Of a stretch of 64,000 nucleotides of DNA, positions 43,181 through 51,896 are shown piece by piece. Position 1 is the first letter of the stretch. Every line of letters begins with the position of its first letter. The notes below the pieces were generated by a model that did no database searches, had not been told where the DNA came from, and was given only the letters and a program-made list of their open reading frames with translations. The DNA comes from Pigmentiphaga sp. NML080357 (GTDB lineage: Bacteria; Pseudomonadota; Gammaproteobacteria; Burkholderiales; Burkholderiaceae_B). The stretch is taken from positions 62,001-126,000 of the forward strand of contig NZ_NINW01000028.1 of NCBI RefSeq assembly GCF_002188465.1, in the 5' to 3' direction. The position numbers were made by a program, and so were the translations under genes.

Positions 43181-46100
43181 ATGCAAGCAGCCCTGAACTT
43201 CCCCATCGTCGGCATCGGCGCTTCCGCCGGAGGCACCCAGGCGCTCGAGGGGTTTTTCACCGGCTTGCCGGAGCAGCCCGGCTTTGCGATCGTCATCGTC
43301 ACGCATCTCAGCCCCGAAAGAGAGAGCGCGCTGCCGGCCATCGTTGCACGGTTTACCCGGTTGCCGGTCCATGTGGCGGCCGACGACCAGATCGTCGAGA
43401 AGGACCATGTCTATGTGCTGCCCGCCAACGCCATCCTGGGCATCAAGGAAGGCCGCCTGCGCCTGAGTCCGCTACCCCCAGGCCGGAGGGATCGCAAACC
43501 CATCGATATTTTTTTCAGCGCGCTTGCGGAGGATCACGGGGAATTGGCCGTGGGCGTCATACTCTCCGGGGGAGACAGCGACGGCACGTTGGGAGCGAAG
43601 GCGATCAAAGAGCGCGGCGGACTGACCCTGGCCCAGGTAGCGGACAGCTTCGGACCGCATCACGCGGATATGCCCAATAGCGCGATTGCGTCAGGGTTGG
43701 TCGATTTTGCCGTGCCAGCCGAGGGAATGGGCGGGAAGCTGGTGGAATTCGCCCGCGGCGCGCATGTCCCGGAAGACATGGCGGTCGATCCCGGAAACGA
43801 GGACGGATCCGGCACGCTGGAAGGCGCCCGGATGGAGACCTGCGAAATCCTGCGCAGCCAGATAGGCCACGATTTCAGCGGCTACAAGACCAAGACCTTC
43901 ATCCGGCGGGTGCGACGCCGCATGCAGGTGGTGCAGGTCGATACGATCGATGCCTATGTCGAACACCTCAGGCAGACGCCGCAAGAAGTGGGAGAGCTGT
44001 TTCGCGACCTGCTCATCAGCGTCACGAATTTCTTCCGGGACGCAGACGCTTTCGAATGCCTCGCCACGCTGGTGATTCCAAAGTTGTTCGAGCACAAAGG
44101 GGCGGACGATGTGGTCCGGATCTGGGTGCCGGGTTGTGCAACCGGCGAAGAGGTGTACTCCCTGGGCATTCTGCTGCGCGAATACATGGAACCGTTGCAG
44201 GCGGCGCCCCGCGTACAAATATTCGCCACCGACATCGACGAGCAGGCGCTCAGCGTGGCGCGGGGCGCCCGCTACCCGGAACCGTTGCTCGAAGGCGTAT
44301 CGCCGGAGCGGAGAGACAGGTTCTTCTTTCAGGACGCCGGCAGCTTCGTCGTCGCCAAAGAGGTGCGCGACTTGTGCATCTTCTCGCCGCACAGCGTCAT
44401 CCGCGATCCGCCGTTTTCCCGCATCGACATGGTGTCGTGCCGAAACCTGCTCATCTATTTCGGGGCGGACGTGCAGAGGCGCGTCATTCCGATCTTTCAC
44501 TATGCGCTGCGGCCGGACGGCTATCTTTTCCTGGGAACGTCGGAAGGCATCAGCCAATTCGACGAGCTGTTCATTCCGCTGGAGAAAAAGCACCGCATTT
44601 TCCAGCGCCGGTCCGACGTGGCGACGCCGGTGCGCCTGCCGTCCCTCATGACGTCGCAGGAGCATGGTAAAGGTCCGGGGGCTTTCCAGCGGCGGGCTCC
44701 GCGGGGTGGCGCCGCGCTGCGGCAGGTAGTCGACAACCAGATCCTGGAGCGCTTTGCGCCGCCTCACGTCGTCGTGAACCGGGAGGGCGACGTCGTCTAC
44801 TACTCCACTCGCACCGGCAGATACCTCGAGGCGGCCGCGGGCGCGCCCACACGCCAGATTTTCACGATGGCGCGCAAAGGCCTGCAATTGGAGCTTCGCA
44901 CGATATTCCGCGAGGCGGTCGAGTCCGGCGCCACAGCCATGCGCGAAGGCGTCGCGGTCGAGAAGGACGACGGGCGGGTGCAACTGACCAACCTTATCGT
45001 GGAGCCGCTTCCCGCCCGTCCCGGCGAAGGGCAGTTGTTCCTGATCCTGTTCATGGATCAAGGCCCGGTGCTCAGCCGCGAGGAAGCCCTCAACCGCGCA
45101 CATGCGCTTCATGACGGGGCCACGCTACGCATGGAGCGCGAGTTGCGGGAAACGCGCGAACGTCTTCAGTCCGTGGTCGAAGAATACGAAACGGCGCTCG
45201 AGGAGCTCAAGTCCTCCAACGAGGAACTGGTTTCCGTCAACGAGGAATTGCAATCCACCAATGAAGAACTGGAAGCGCCGAAGGAGGAACTGGTATCCCT
45301 CAATGAAGAGCTGCATACAGTCAATCAGGAGTTGAATGGCAAGGTCGAGGAGTTGGACCGCGCCCACAGCGACCTGCAAAACCTGTTCGACAGCACCTCG
45401 GTGGCCACGGTTTTCCTGGACAAGAATCTGGCCATTCGCAGCTTCACCCCGGCCATGATGGACGTTTTCAACATCCGGCCCGCCGATCTCGGGCGGCCCA
45501 TTACCGATCTCTCCAGCCGGGTGCGGCTACCCAACTTCAAGGAAGAAATCGCCCGTGTCTTTGCCGAGCGGCAGATTCTCGAACGGCGCATCGAAAGCGA
45601 GGACAAGCTCGAACACTACCTGGTGCGGCTGGCCCCCTATCGCAACAGCGACCACAAGACGGATGGGGTAGTCGTCACCTTCCTGAACATCAGCAACCTG
45701 ATGCGCGCCGAAGCACGCCAGCAGGTGCTCATTTCGGAGCTGCAGCACCGCACCCGCAATCTTCTTACGGTCGTCCAGTCGATCGCCCGCCAGACCCTGA
45801 GCGACGACTCCGGTTTCAAGGCGTTCAGCAACCGGCTTGCCGCACTGGGACGATTGCAGGGCATAGTGAGCAAGGCGCCCGGAGACAAGGTCGACCTGGC
45901 CGACATCGTCCGTCTCGAGTTGGAGGTGCTGAGCAGCGCGGTCGCAGGCAAGGTGGCGATCTCGGGTCCGAGCGTTCCTCTGGCGGCCGAGGCTGTGCAG
46001 ACACTGGCCTTGGCTCTTCACGAGCTCGCTACCAACGCTTTGAAATACGGCGCGCTGCGGAATGGTCCGGGGCGGCTAGACATCGGCTGGCGGGTCGAGA

Positions 46101-46321
46101 GGAGGGGGGCTTCCGGCGCGCTCCTGATCTTCGAATGGCGGGAAAGCGGGCTGCAGACCCCTCCGGATTCGTCGCGGAAGGGTTATGGCCGGCAGTTGAT
46201 CGAGCAAGCCCTGACTTACACCCTGCGCGCAAAAACTGAATTGAGCTTTGGCGCGGATGGCATCGCATGCCGCATCGAATTGCCTCTGGCCGACATGGAC
46301 ATCCATCCTGCGGACATTTAG
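43181..46321 (+). CDS. CheB-CheR-PAS-HWE histidine kinase hybrid protein
   Basis: A 1046-residue multidomain protein. The ATG at 43181 opens directly into the CheB methylesterase fold; a longer frame back to 43022 adds no recognisable sequence. Residues 8-190 are CheB-like, with Ser15 in GIGASAGG, His42 in THLS and Asp134 in GGDSDGT. Residues about 220-490 are CheR-like, with VRIWVPGCATGEEVYSLGILL as SAM site. A coiled coil of repeated NEEL heptads follows near 680-740, then a PAS-like domain. The C-terminus is an HWE kinase: His856 in ELQHRTRNLL, ALHELATNALKYG, and the WRE motif in FEWRESG. Such hybrids belong to bacteriophytochrome/general-stress type signalling. The partner regulator follows 9 bp later. 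Confidence 0.9.
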   Translation: MQAALNFPIVGIGASAGGTQALEGFFTGLPEQPGFAIVIVTHLSPERESALPAIVARFTRLPVHVAADDQIVEKDHVYVLPANAILGIKEGRLRLSPLPPGRRDRKPIDIFFSALAEDHGELAVGVILSGGDSDGTLGAKAIKERGGLTLAQVADSFGPHHADMPNSAIASGLVDFAVPAEGMGGKLVEFARGAHVPEDMAVDPGNEDGSGTLEGARMETCEILRSQIGHDFSGYKTKTFIRRVRRRMQVVQVDTIDAYVEHLRQTPQEVGELFRDLLISVTNFFRDADAFECLATLVIPKLFEHKGADDVVRIWVPGCATGEEVYSLGILLREYMEPLQAAPRVQIFATDIDEQALSVARGARYPEPLLEGVSPERRDRFFFQDAGSFVVAKEVRDLCIFSPHSVIRDPPFSRIDMVSCRNLLIYFGADVQRRVIPIFHYALRPDGYLFLGTSEGISQFDELFIPLEKKHRIFQRRSDVATPVRLPSLMTSQEHGKGPGAFQRRAPRGGAALRQVVDNQILERFAPPHVVVNREGDVVYYSTRTGRYLEAAAGAPTRQIFTMARKGLQLELRTIFREAVESGATAMREGVAVEKDDGRVQLTNLIVEPLPARPGEGQLFLILFMDQGPVLSREEALNRAHALHDGATLRMERELRETRERLQSVVEEYETALEELKSSNEELVSVNEELQSTNEELEAPKEELVSLNEELHTVNQELNGKVEELDRAHSDLQNLFDSTSVATVFLDKNLAIRSFTPAMMDVFNIRPADLGRPITDLSSRVRLPNFKEEIARVFAERQILERRIESEDKLEHYLVRLAPYRNSDHKTDGVVVTFLNISNLMRAEARQQVLISELQHRTRNLLTVVQSIARQTLSDDSGFKAFSNRLAALGRLQGIVSKAPGDKVDLADIVRLELEVLSSAVAGKVAISGPSVPLAAEAVQTLALALHELATNALKYGALRNGPGRLDIGWRVERRGASGALLIFEWRESGLQTPPDSSRKGYGRQLIEQALTYTLRAKTELSFGADGIACRIELPLADMDIHPADI

Positions 46322-46330
46322 GAGACGCTT

Positions 46331-46702
46331 ATGTCATCTCTCCTTCAAGGCCGTCGAGTACTGATCGTGGAAGATGACTTTCTGGTGACGCAATTGCTCA
46401 AAGAGGTCATCGAAGACGAAGGCGGGGCGGTGGTGGGGCCCTATGGCTGGGTGACGGATGCGCTGGATCTGATCGCCCGGCAACCCGATGCGTTCGACTG
46501 CGCGGTCGTGGACGTGAATCTGCACGGCACCAAGTCCTACGCAGTCGCCGATGCCCTCGATGCGCTGGGAGTGTCATTCATTCTCTCGACCGGTTACGGC
46601 ACGGCGATGCTGGATAGCGCCTATAGTCACTATCCGCATTGCGAGAAGCCGTTTGAAATAGAAGTGCTCATCGAGACGCTCGCGCGACTGAGGCCTAAAT
46701 GA
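46331..46702 (+). CDS. Single-domain response regulator
   Basis: A 123-residue receiver domain with no output domain. The acidic pocket is in LIVEDDFLV, the phospho-acceptor is Asp61 in VVDVNLHG, the switch Thr/Ser is in ILSTGYG, and the conserved Lys106 is in EKPF. Receivers of this type pair with HWE/HisKA_2 kinases, and the kinase gene is 9 bp upstream. It may act as a phosphate sink or through protein-protein contact. Confidence 0.92.
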   Translation: MSSLLQGRRVLIVEDDFLVTQLLKEVIEDEGGAVVGPYGWVTDALDLIARQPDAFDCAVVDVNLHGTKSYAVADALDALGVSFILSTGYGTAMLDSAYSHYPHCEKPFEIEVLIETLARLRPK

Positions 46703-46717
46703 CGCGATACGGGCGGT

Positions 46718-46747
46718 TTGCCTTGATTCAAAGAAACTGCGTAAAAT
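46718..46747 (+). promoter_or_regulatory. Promoter of tRNA-Gly
   Basis: TTGCCT (46718-46723), an 18-bp spacer and TAAAAT (46742-46747) lie 10 bp before the first base of the tRNA. This fits a sigma-70 promoter for a short tRNA transcript. Confidence 0.5.
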
Positions 46748-46757
46748 TGCGGCCTGC

Positions 46758-46831
46758 GCGGGTGTAGTTCAATGGTAGAACGGCAGCTTCCCAAGCTGCA
46801 TACGAGGGTTCGATTCCCTTCACCCGCTCCA
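46758..46831 (+). tRNA. tRNA-Gly (anticodon CCC)
   Basis: A 74-nt cloverleaf: acceptor GCGGGTG/CACCCGC, anticodon stem GCAGC/GCTGC enclosing TTCCCAA (anticodon CCC), T arm GGGTTCGATTCCC, discriminator T as usual for tRNA-Gly, and an encoded CCA. Its 3' end is the integration site of the adjacent conjugative element. Confidence 0.97.
46814..46831 (+). other. Probable att site (tRNA-Gly 3' end) of the integrative conjugative element
   Basis: ICEclc/PAGI-2-type elements insert at the last 18 bp of tRNA-Gly genes, and here TTCCCTTCACCCGCTCCA forms that end, with the P4-type integrase beginning about 240 bp away. Only one boundary is in the window; a direct repeat of this sequence is expected at the other end, beyond 64000. 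The exact crossover is inferred from the family. Confidence 0.65.
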
Positions 46832-46840
46832 CCGCATCAT

Positions 46841-46974
46841 TCTGCGGACTTCCGCAGAAGTCCAAGAGAGTCTGCAAGTCGTTGCCACACAAGGACTTTT
46901 CCTCTCTTTGACGTTCTGCCGTAGTCCACTGCGATCCGCCTACAGCCGGGACTTTTAAGTCCACAAACAAGTCC
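46841..46974. repeat. Cluster of GGACTT/AAGTCC repeats at the element end
   Basis: Six copies of the same 6-mer occur between the tRNA and the integrase gene: GGACTT at 46846, 46893 and 46949, and its complement AAGTCC at 46858, 46957 and 46969. Two are part of larger palindromes, TCTGCGGA-CT-TCCGCAGA (46841-46858) and GGACTT-TT-AAGTCC (46949-46962). The arrangement resembles arm-type integrase or excisionase binding sites next to an att core. No ORF of note lies in 46832-47069. Confidence 0.6.
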
Positions 46975-47069
46975 ATTTTTGCGGGCGCGGCTGATTCCGG
47001 ATTGTTGATGGAGGGGCGAGGTCGACGTGATCAGCATCTGGTTCCTGACTCATGTTCAGGAGCAAGAGC

Positions 47070-48923
47070 ATGGCACTCTCAGACCTGGCCGTTCGACAGG
47101 CCAAGGCAACTGGCAAGGCATACACCCTCCCTGACTTGGATGGCCTCTCCCTGGCCGTCACGGCTGCAGGGGGCAGGACTTGGCACTTCCGCTACTACTG
47201 GGCGGGCAAGCAGAAGCGGATGTCGCTCGGCACCTACCCGGAGGTGACGCTTCGCGAGGCCCGCAGCCTACGCGACGAAGCGCGCGCCCTGCTGGCCAAA
47301 GGCACCAATCCTCGCGTTCACCGCAAGCAGAAGCGCACCGCTGTCCGGCTCGCCGACGAAAACACCTTCGAGGCGGTGTATCGCAAGTGGCTCAAGCATC
47401 GCGGGCTCAGCCTCAAGGAAGGCCGGCAGACGACCCTCTCGATACTTCCACGGATCTTCGACAAGGATGTGTTGCCCACCTTGGGCAAGCGGTCGGTCTA
47501 TGAGATCAAGCGTCCCGACCTCTTGGAGGTGATCGCCAAGATCGAGAAGCGCAGGGCACTCTCCGTCGCCGAGAAAGTCAGGACGTGGTTCAACCAACTG
47601 TTTCGCTACGCGCTGGTGATCGTGCCGGGCCTGGAGCAAAACCCCGCCTCCGATCTCGATGTGGTGGCGCTGCCGCTGCCACCCGTCAACCACAACCCGT
47701 TCCTGCGCATGGCCGAGCTGCCGAAGCTGTTGCAGCGGCTGCGCAGCTATCGCGGCAGGCGGCAGACCCAGCTCGGGCTGCGGCTATTGCTGCTGACCGG
47801 CGTGCGAACCGGCGAGCTGCGACAGGCGACGCCGGATCAATTCGATCTGGACCGTGGGCTGTGGATCATCCCGCCCGACGTCGTGAAGCAACTCCAGTTG
47901 GATATGCGCAAGAAGCGGCAGCAGCCAAAGGACATCCCGCCCTACATCGTGCCGCTGTCGATTCAGGCCATGGAGATCGTCCGGCACCTGCTGGATGAGT
48001 TCAAGCCGGCCCAGCGCCACCTGTTCCGGCACGACAGCGACTTGAAGAAGCGCATCAGCGAGAACACGCTCAATGGTGCGCTCAAACGCATGGGCTATCA
48101 GGAACGCCTGACGGGACACGGTATCCGCGGCACGATGTCCACTGCGCTCAACGAGATCGGCTACCCGAAGGTCTGGGTGGATGCACAGCTCTCGCATGTC
48201 GATCCCAACAAGGTCAGCGCGACCTACAACCATGCCGAGTACGTGGAACAGCGTCGCCGCATGATGCAGGACTGGGCCGATCGGCTCGACCTCTTCGAGC
48301 AGAACCAGGTCGAGGCGGCCAGCATGCCGCTCACCGTGCATCTGGAAGGCGTGCCCGCGTTCCCGAATGAGCAAACCGCAAGCGCACCCTCCACGCCGGT
48401 TGCCGCTTCGCCAATCCTGCTCGTGACGAAGCCCGGCGACGCCATGCCGTTGGTTTCTGCCGCCGCACACCGGCTGCCGGCGGTTCCGCCCCCTCGGTCG
48501 GCCGCGCCGCTGGTGCCTTCGGACATTCAGCGCGAGAGGATGGAACTGTTCGATGTCTTCGAAGCGCCGCACAACCTTCCCGTCGCGGCGTTTGCGAAGA
48601 TGGCGGGCAAGTCCCGCAGGTGGATCAGCTACGAGATCAAGGCCGGCAACTTGCTGGCGTTGAACGTGGGCAACCGCGGCCAGCGGGTGCCGGACTGGCA
48701 CCTCGACCCACTCAAGCACGAGCTGATCCAGTCCGTCCTCAAGCTGACCAGGGGTGCGGACCCTTGGCAGATCTACCATGCACTGCTGCAACCGCGCTCG
48801 ATGCTGCGGGGGCATTCGGCACTGGAGGGCGTGACGGCCGGCAATCTCGACAAGCTCGTCATGGCAGTGAGCACAGCCGTGAAGGAAAGCGAATGGACCC
48901 CGCCGCGAGTCGGAGTCGCCTAG
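47070..48923 (+). CDS. int: P4-type tyrosine integrase of an ICE, with extended C-terminus
   Basis: A 617-residue site-specific recombinase. The ATG at 47070 follows AGGAG at 7-nt spacing. Residues 1-100 are the DUF4102-type arm-binding domain (LSLAVTAAGGRTWHFRYYWAGKQKR), and residues about 110-210 the core-binding region. The catalytic domain has Arg246 (LTGVRTGELR), His350/Arg353 (HGIRG), His376 (LSHVD) and a Tyr at 386 or 391 (ATYNHAEY). Typical P4 integrases end near residue 410. Here about 190 more residues follow: a Pro/Ala-rich linker, then a helical domain (AKMAGKSRRWISYEIKAG, then LLQPRSMLRGHSALEG). This long form is known from ICEclc-class integrases. Confidence 0.93.
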   Translation: MALSDLAVRQAKATGKAYTLPDLDGLSLAVTAAGGRTWHFRYYWAGKQKRMSLGTYPEVTLREARSLRDEARALLAKGTNPRVHRKQKRTAVRLADENTFEAVYRKWLKHRGLSLKEGRQTTLSILPRIFDKDVLPTLGKRSVYEIKRPDLLEVIAKIEKRRALSVAEKVRTWFNQLFRYALVIVPGLEQNPASDLDVVALPLPPVNHNPFLRMAELPKLLQRLRSYRGRRQTQLGLRLLLLTGVRTGELRQATPDQFDLDRGLWIIPPDVVKQLQLDMRKKRQQPKDIPPYIVPLSIQAMEIVRHLLDEFKPAQRHLFRHDSDLKKRISENTLNGALKRMGYQERLTGHGIRGTMSTALNEIGYPKVWVDAQLSHVDPNKVSATYNHAEYVEQRRRMMQDWADRLDLFEQNQVEAASMPLTVHLEGVPAFPNEQTASAPSTPVAASPILLVTKPGDAMPLVSAAAHRLPAVPPPRSAAPLVPSDIQRERMELFDVFEAPHNLPVAAFAKMAGKSRRWISYEIKAGNLLALNVGNRGQRVPDWHLDPLKHELIQSVLKLTRGADPWQIYHALLQPRSMLRGHSALEGVTAGNLDKLVMAVSTAVKESEWTPPRVGVA

Positions 48924-48970
48924 CAGCAGGAATGCGGGATCGTGGCGAAACCGCGATCCCCGCACGTCTG

Positions 48971-49630
48971 TCAGGACACCAAGCGCGCGCGGCGGGCGAA
49001 TCTTGCCTGGGTGTCCGACAAGGAAGCGTTGCGGCGGAGCAGGTAAGCCATCACGATCGTTGGTGCGCCGGCCAGCGGCCGCACGGCGATGCCTCGGCGT
49101 AGGTAGCTCGCCAGTCTCGCGGCAGGCGCAATGGCGATCCCGTATCCGGCGGCAACCAGCGTCATCGCCACATCGAATGTCTCCACCGTTTGCTCTCGCT
49201 CTTGCAGCGCGTTTTCGAACACACGCTGCACGGTCATGCGCCATGGTTCATCGGTCGTGGACTGCGAGCAGATCAAGGGCTGCTTGAGCACTTCCCCGCA
49301 CGGCACTTCACGGTAGGCCAGCAGGTGGGAGCGCTTGGCCACGGCGACCGCCAGCGTGTCATGCCACAGCGGTTCGCATACCCAGCCAGGCCACTGCCGG
49401 GCAACCGCAGACAAGGCGAAGTCGAAGCCGTCGTCCGGCAGCTCCGCGCCTCGACCGGGATCTGTCCAGCCGGCCAAGACGGCATGAGTCTCCGGCTCTT
49501 CGGCACGCTGCAGGGCGAGCACGTCGGCGAGCTGGGAAGGCACCCATTCGCCGAGGACGGCCATGCGAATTTCGGCGGTGATGTCACTCGATTCCACGTC
49601 CAGCTCCCCCAGGCGGTGAACTCGTGGCAA
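48971..49630 (-). CDS. LysR substrate-binding domain protein lacking the DNA-binding domain
   Basis: A 219-codon frame read from TTG at 49630. The sequence begins in what looks like the linker helix of a LysR regulator (the codons just upstream of the TTG still read LIQRLRDQ), then covers both halves of the effector fold: EIRMAVLGEWVPSQL, AGWTDPGRGAELPDDGFDFALS, VAVAKRSHLLAYREV and TLVAAGYGIAIAPAARL. An in-frame stop 27 nt upstream excludes an N-terminal helix-turn-helix in this frame. It is either a truncated regulator or an intact stand-alone effector domain, divergent from an Xre gene. Confidence 0.7.
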   Translation of the reverse strand: MPRVHRLGELDVESSDITAEIRMAVLGEWVPSQLADVLALQRAEEPETHAVLAGWTDPGRGAELPDDGFDFALSAVARQWPGWVCEPLWHDTLAVAVAKRSHLLAYREVPCGEVLKQPLICSQSTTDEPWRMTVQRVFENALQEREQTVETFDVAMTLVAAGYGIAIAPAARLASYLRRGIAVRPLAGAPTIVMAYLLRRNASLSDTQARFARRARLVS

Positions 49631-49658
49631 CTGATCTCGAAGCCGTTGGATGAGTTAA

Positions 49659-49674
49659 GTTTAACGTGGTTTAA
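49659..49674. promoter_or_regulatory. Direct repeat GTTTAA-cgtg-GTTTAA in the LysR-remnant/Xre divergent region
   Basis: Two GTTTAA copies start at 49659 and 49669, exactly 10 bp apart and so on the same DNA face. They lie midway between the divergent starts. They may be the operator of the Xre protein. Confidence 0.4.
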
Positions 49675-49702
49675 ATCGTGACCGTGTTCGACGCTCTTGG
49701 CA

Positions 49703-50002
49703 ATGCCAAAGCGTTCGATCCAAAGGGGCCGCCCCACCGGCACCACTACCTACGAAGCGGAACCAGCCATCGCGTTTGGGGCTGCCGTGCGGGAAGAAAG
49801 AACCAACCAGGGCATCGCTCAGGAAACGCTGGCCCACATGGCCGGCATCGAACGGTCGCACATGGGCAAGATCGAGCGCGGCGAGCATGTCCCCACGCTC
49901 CCTCTCATCCTCAAGATTGCCCGTGCGCTGAAATGCAGTTCCGCCCACTTGATGACTCTGACCGAAGCCAAGCTGGCAGAGTCGGCCCCATCCGCAGATT
50001 AA
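49703..50002 (+). CDS. Xre/Cro-family helix-turn-helix regulator
   Basis: A 99-residue DNA-binding protein starting MPKRSIQRGRPTG (a TTG two codons earlier is possible). The HTH_3 domain spans residues about 25-80: FGAAVREERTNQGIAQETLAHMAG, then IERSHMGKIERGEHVPTLPLILKIARAL. It lies at the element end between integrase and relaxase genes, the usual place for a controller of excision or transfer. The gene convergent with it is the relaxase, 26 bp away. Confidence 0.88.
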   Translation: MPKRSIQRGRPTGTTTYEAEPAIAFGAAVREERTNQGIAQETLAHMAGIERSHMGKIERGEHVPTLPLILKIARALKCSSAHLMTLTEAKLAESAPSAD

Positions 50003-50028
50003 AGCCGGCCCGCACAGCGGTCGCATGC

Positions 50029-51864
50029 CTACCCCTGATCGTCGGCCTTGCCCCCAAGGGCTGAATCTTCGCGCTTTGCGGCCTCGTTGACGAGCCGCAG
50101 GTATGGGTTGTCTGGCGGCGTCTCCTGGAACAGCGCATCCGGGCTGACGAGCAGGTAGCCGTGCAGCCGGCGCGACTTGCGCGGCCCCGTGACTTCGCAG
50201 GTCCAGATGTTCAGCCCGCTCGGCTGCTTGCGGTGCTGTCCCAGCTTCTCGAAGCGTTTCTGTACCCACTGCCACCCCTCCAGCTTCTCCTGCTTGGCCA
50301 GCGCGGCGACTTGAAGGTACTCCTGCGCGTAGCGCTGGAACACGCCGGGGCTGACGAGATAGGTCGTACCGGCGACGGTATGCACCAGGGCCTTGGCGTC
50401 GTTGATGATGAGCTTGCGCGTCTGGATGCTCTGACGCAGCCAGGCCATGAAGTGCGCCCCGGAGGGCTCCGCGCGATCCTGGGAAGGCGCGAGGCTCATC
50501 TGCGGCGGGGGCGCGGTCGAAGGGGCCGGCTCGGCCTCGGCGATCTCCGGCGCTGTGGATGGAGCAGTGTCGCCCAGCAGGTCGAGCAGCGCGGCCACGC
50601 CGATGTCCGTGGCTGCGGATGCGATCGGCGCCGTGCTCGCGGATGCAGCTTCGATGCCTTCGGCGCGCGGCCCATCGGCCACCGTTGTCGCCTGCGGCGT
50701 CGGCTCCGCCTGTTCCTCTTCGACCTGCACACGGCCTGCGAACGGCGCCGGCCGGTCGGCGGCATCCCAGATCATCGCCGGCGAGAGTTTCAGGAAGGTG
50801 AAGGCGTGCGACCAGCCGGCGTCGCTGGTGACAGAAGCCTTCCAGATCGCCTTGCCATCCGGCGTTGGCTGCACGATGCCGTGATCCTGCAGCACGTTGA
50901 ACACCGCCGTGTTGCTCGCCGGAATGCCGTCGATGCCTTGCGATAGCAGATGTGCGCGCAGCTTGTCGGAGACGGTCTTGCTCACCAGCCACAAGGCGTC
51001 TTGGGTCAGCCAACCGTCCGCCGGGCCGGCCTGGTTCAGCTTGAACGCTTCCTTGAGCAGGTAGCGCAAGCCGTCGAGCAATTTGCGTTGCAGAGCATGC
51101 TTGGGCGCCACCAGCGCCTTGCTGGGATCGCCGCCGAGTTCTTGGGCGACCGATGCCTGGTCGGCCTGCACGACCAGCTCGCCGAGCGTGCCGGCGTGCT
51201 CGTACTGGCCGGCCAGCACGTACAGCAGCGCGGCCCAGAGGTCGGGATAGCCGCTGAGCCAGTCGAAGATGTCCCGATCGAGAAGGCGCGCGTAGAGCAG
51301 CCCGGTGGCGGCGCTATGCAGGCGGTACTCGCGCTCCTTTCGGTAACGGAAGCGGTAGGGCTTTCGCAGCGGGCCGTGCCAGGGATGCCAGACGCTGCCG
51401 TCGGCATGTTCGACGTGCAGATCGACGGCAATCTTGCCGATGTCGTGCAGCAGGGCCGCGTAGGCCGTGCCTGCGGTCCAGGCTTCGGCCTGGGCCGCCT
51501 GTGCCTCCGGCGTGACGCCCGCAGGCAGCAGGTATGACTGCCGCAATTTCAGCGCATAGGCGACGATCTCCAGGCCGTGGTCCAGCATGCCGCCCGGATA
51601 GGCGTGGTGGTGGTTCTCGGAGGCCGGGAACTGCTGGACCAGCTCGGCGTAGCGCTCCAGTGGGGCGAGGTAGAGCGTGGCGAACTGCCGGCGCGAGAGC
51701 GATGTGCGCTGCCAGATGTGTTCCAGTAGTTTCTGCCGGCGCGGCGTGGCCAGCAGCGATGCGGCCGACTCCGGCCGCATCGACCCTTTCTGAGTTTCGA
51801 TGGCGGAGGTGGGCGGTGTGCCGGCGGCGGGTGGCACCCTTTTGCGCTGGAACAGCGAGAGCAT
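50029..51864 (-). CDS. MobH-family relaxase (TraI_2 domain)
   Basis: A 611-residue protein of the MobH class, which nicks the element DNA at oriT and leads the transferred strand. The N-terminal TraI_2/HD-like domain (residues about 35-330) has the family histidines in FPASENHHHAYPGGMLDHGLEI near 80 and the HD motif in YAALLHDIGKIAVDLHVEHADG near 135. A Pro/Ala/Glu-rich linker near 395-450 joins a C-terminal TraI_2_C domain (GAHFMAWLRQSIQTRKLIIN near 470, HGYLLVSPDALF near 575). It is the conserved relaxase of ICEclc/PAGI-2 elements. Confidence 0.9.
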   Translation of the reverse strand: MLSLFQRKRVPPAAGTPPTSAIETQKGSMRPESAASLLATPRRQKLLEHIWQRTSLSRRQFATLYLAPLERYAELVQQFPASENHHHAYPGGMLDHGLEIVAYALKLRQSYLLPAGVTPEAQAAQAEAWTAGTAYAALLHDIGKIAVDLHVEHADGSVWHPWHGPLRKPYRFRYRKEREYRLHSAATGLLYARLLDRDIFDWLSGYPDLWAALLYVLAGQYEHAGTLGELVVQADQASVAQELGGDPSKALVAPKHALQRKLLDGLRYLLKEAFKLNQAGPADGWLTQDALWLVSKTVSDKLRAHLLSQGIDGIPASNTAVFNVLQDHGIVQPTPDGKAIWKASVTSDAGWSHAFTFLKLSPAMIWDAADRPAPFAGRVQVEEEQAEPTPQATTVADGPRAEGIEAASASTAPIASAATDIGVAALLDLLGDTAPSTAPEIAEAEPAPSTAPPPQMSLAPSQDRAEPSGAHFMAWLRQSIQTRKLIINDAKALVHTVAGTTYLVSPGVFQRYAQEYLQVAALAKQEKLEGWQWVQKRFEKLGQHRKQPSGLNIWTCEVTGPRKSRRLHGYLLVSPDALFQETPPDNPYLRLVNEAAKREDSALGGKADDQG

Positions 51865-51896
51865 GGCGAACCCCGGATGACGGGCTGCTCGGGGCG

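Noticed and set aside
43691-45112. Minus-strand open frame of 473 codons inside the kinase gene
   Set aside because: It is an antisense shadow of the CheR and linker regions; no start context or family similarity.
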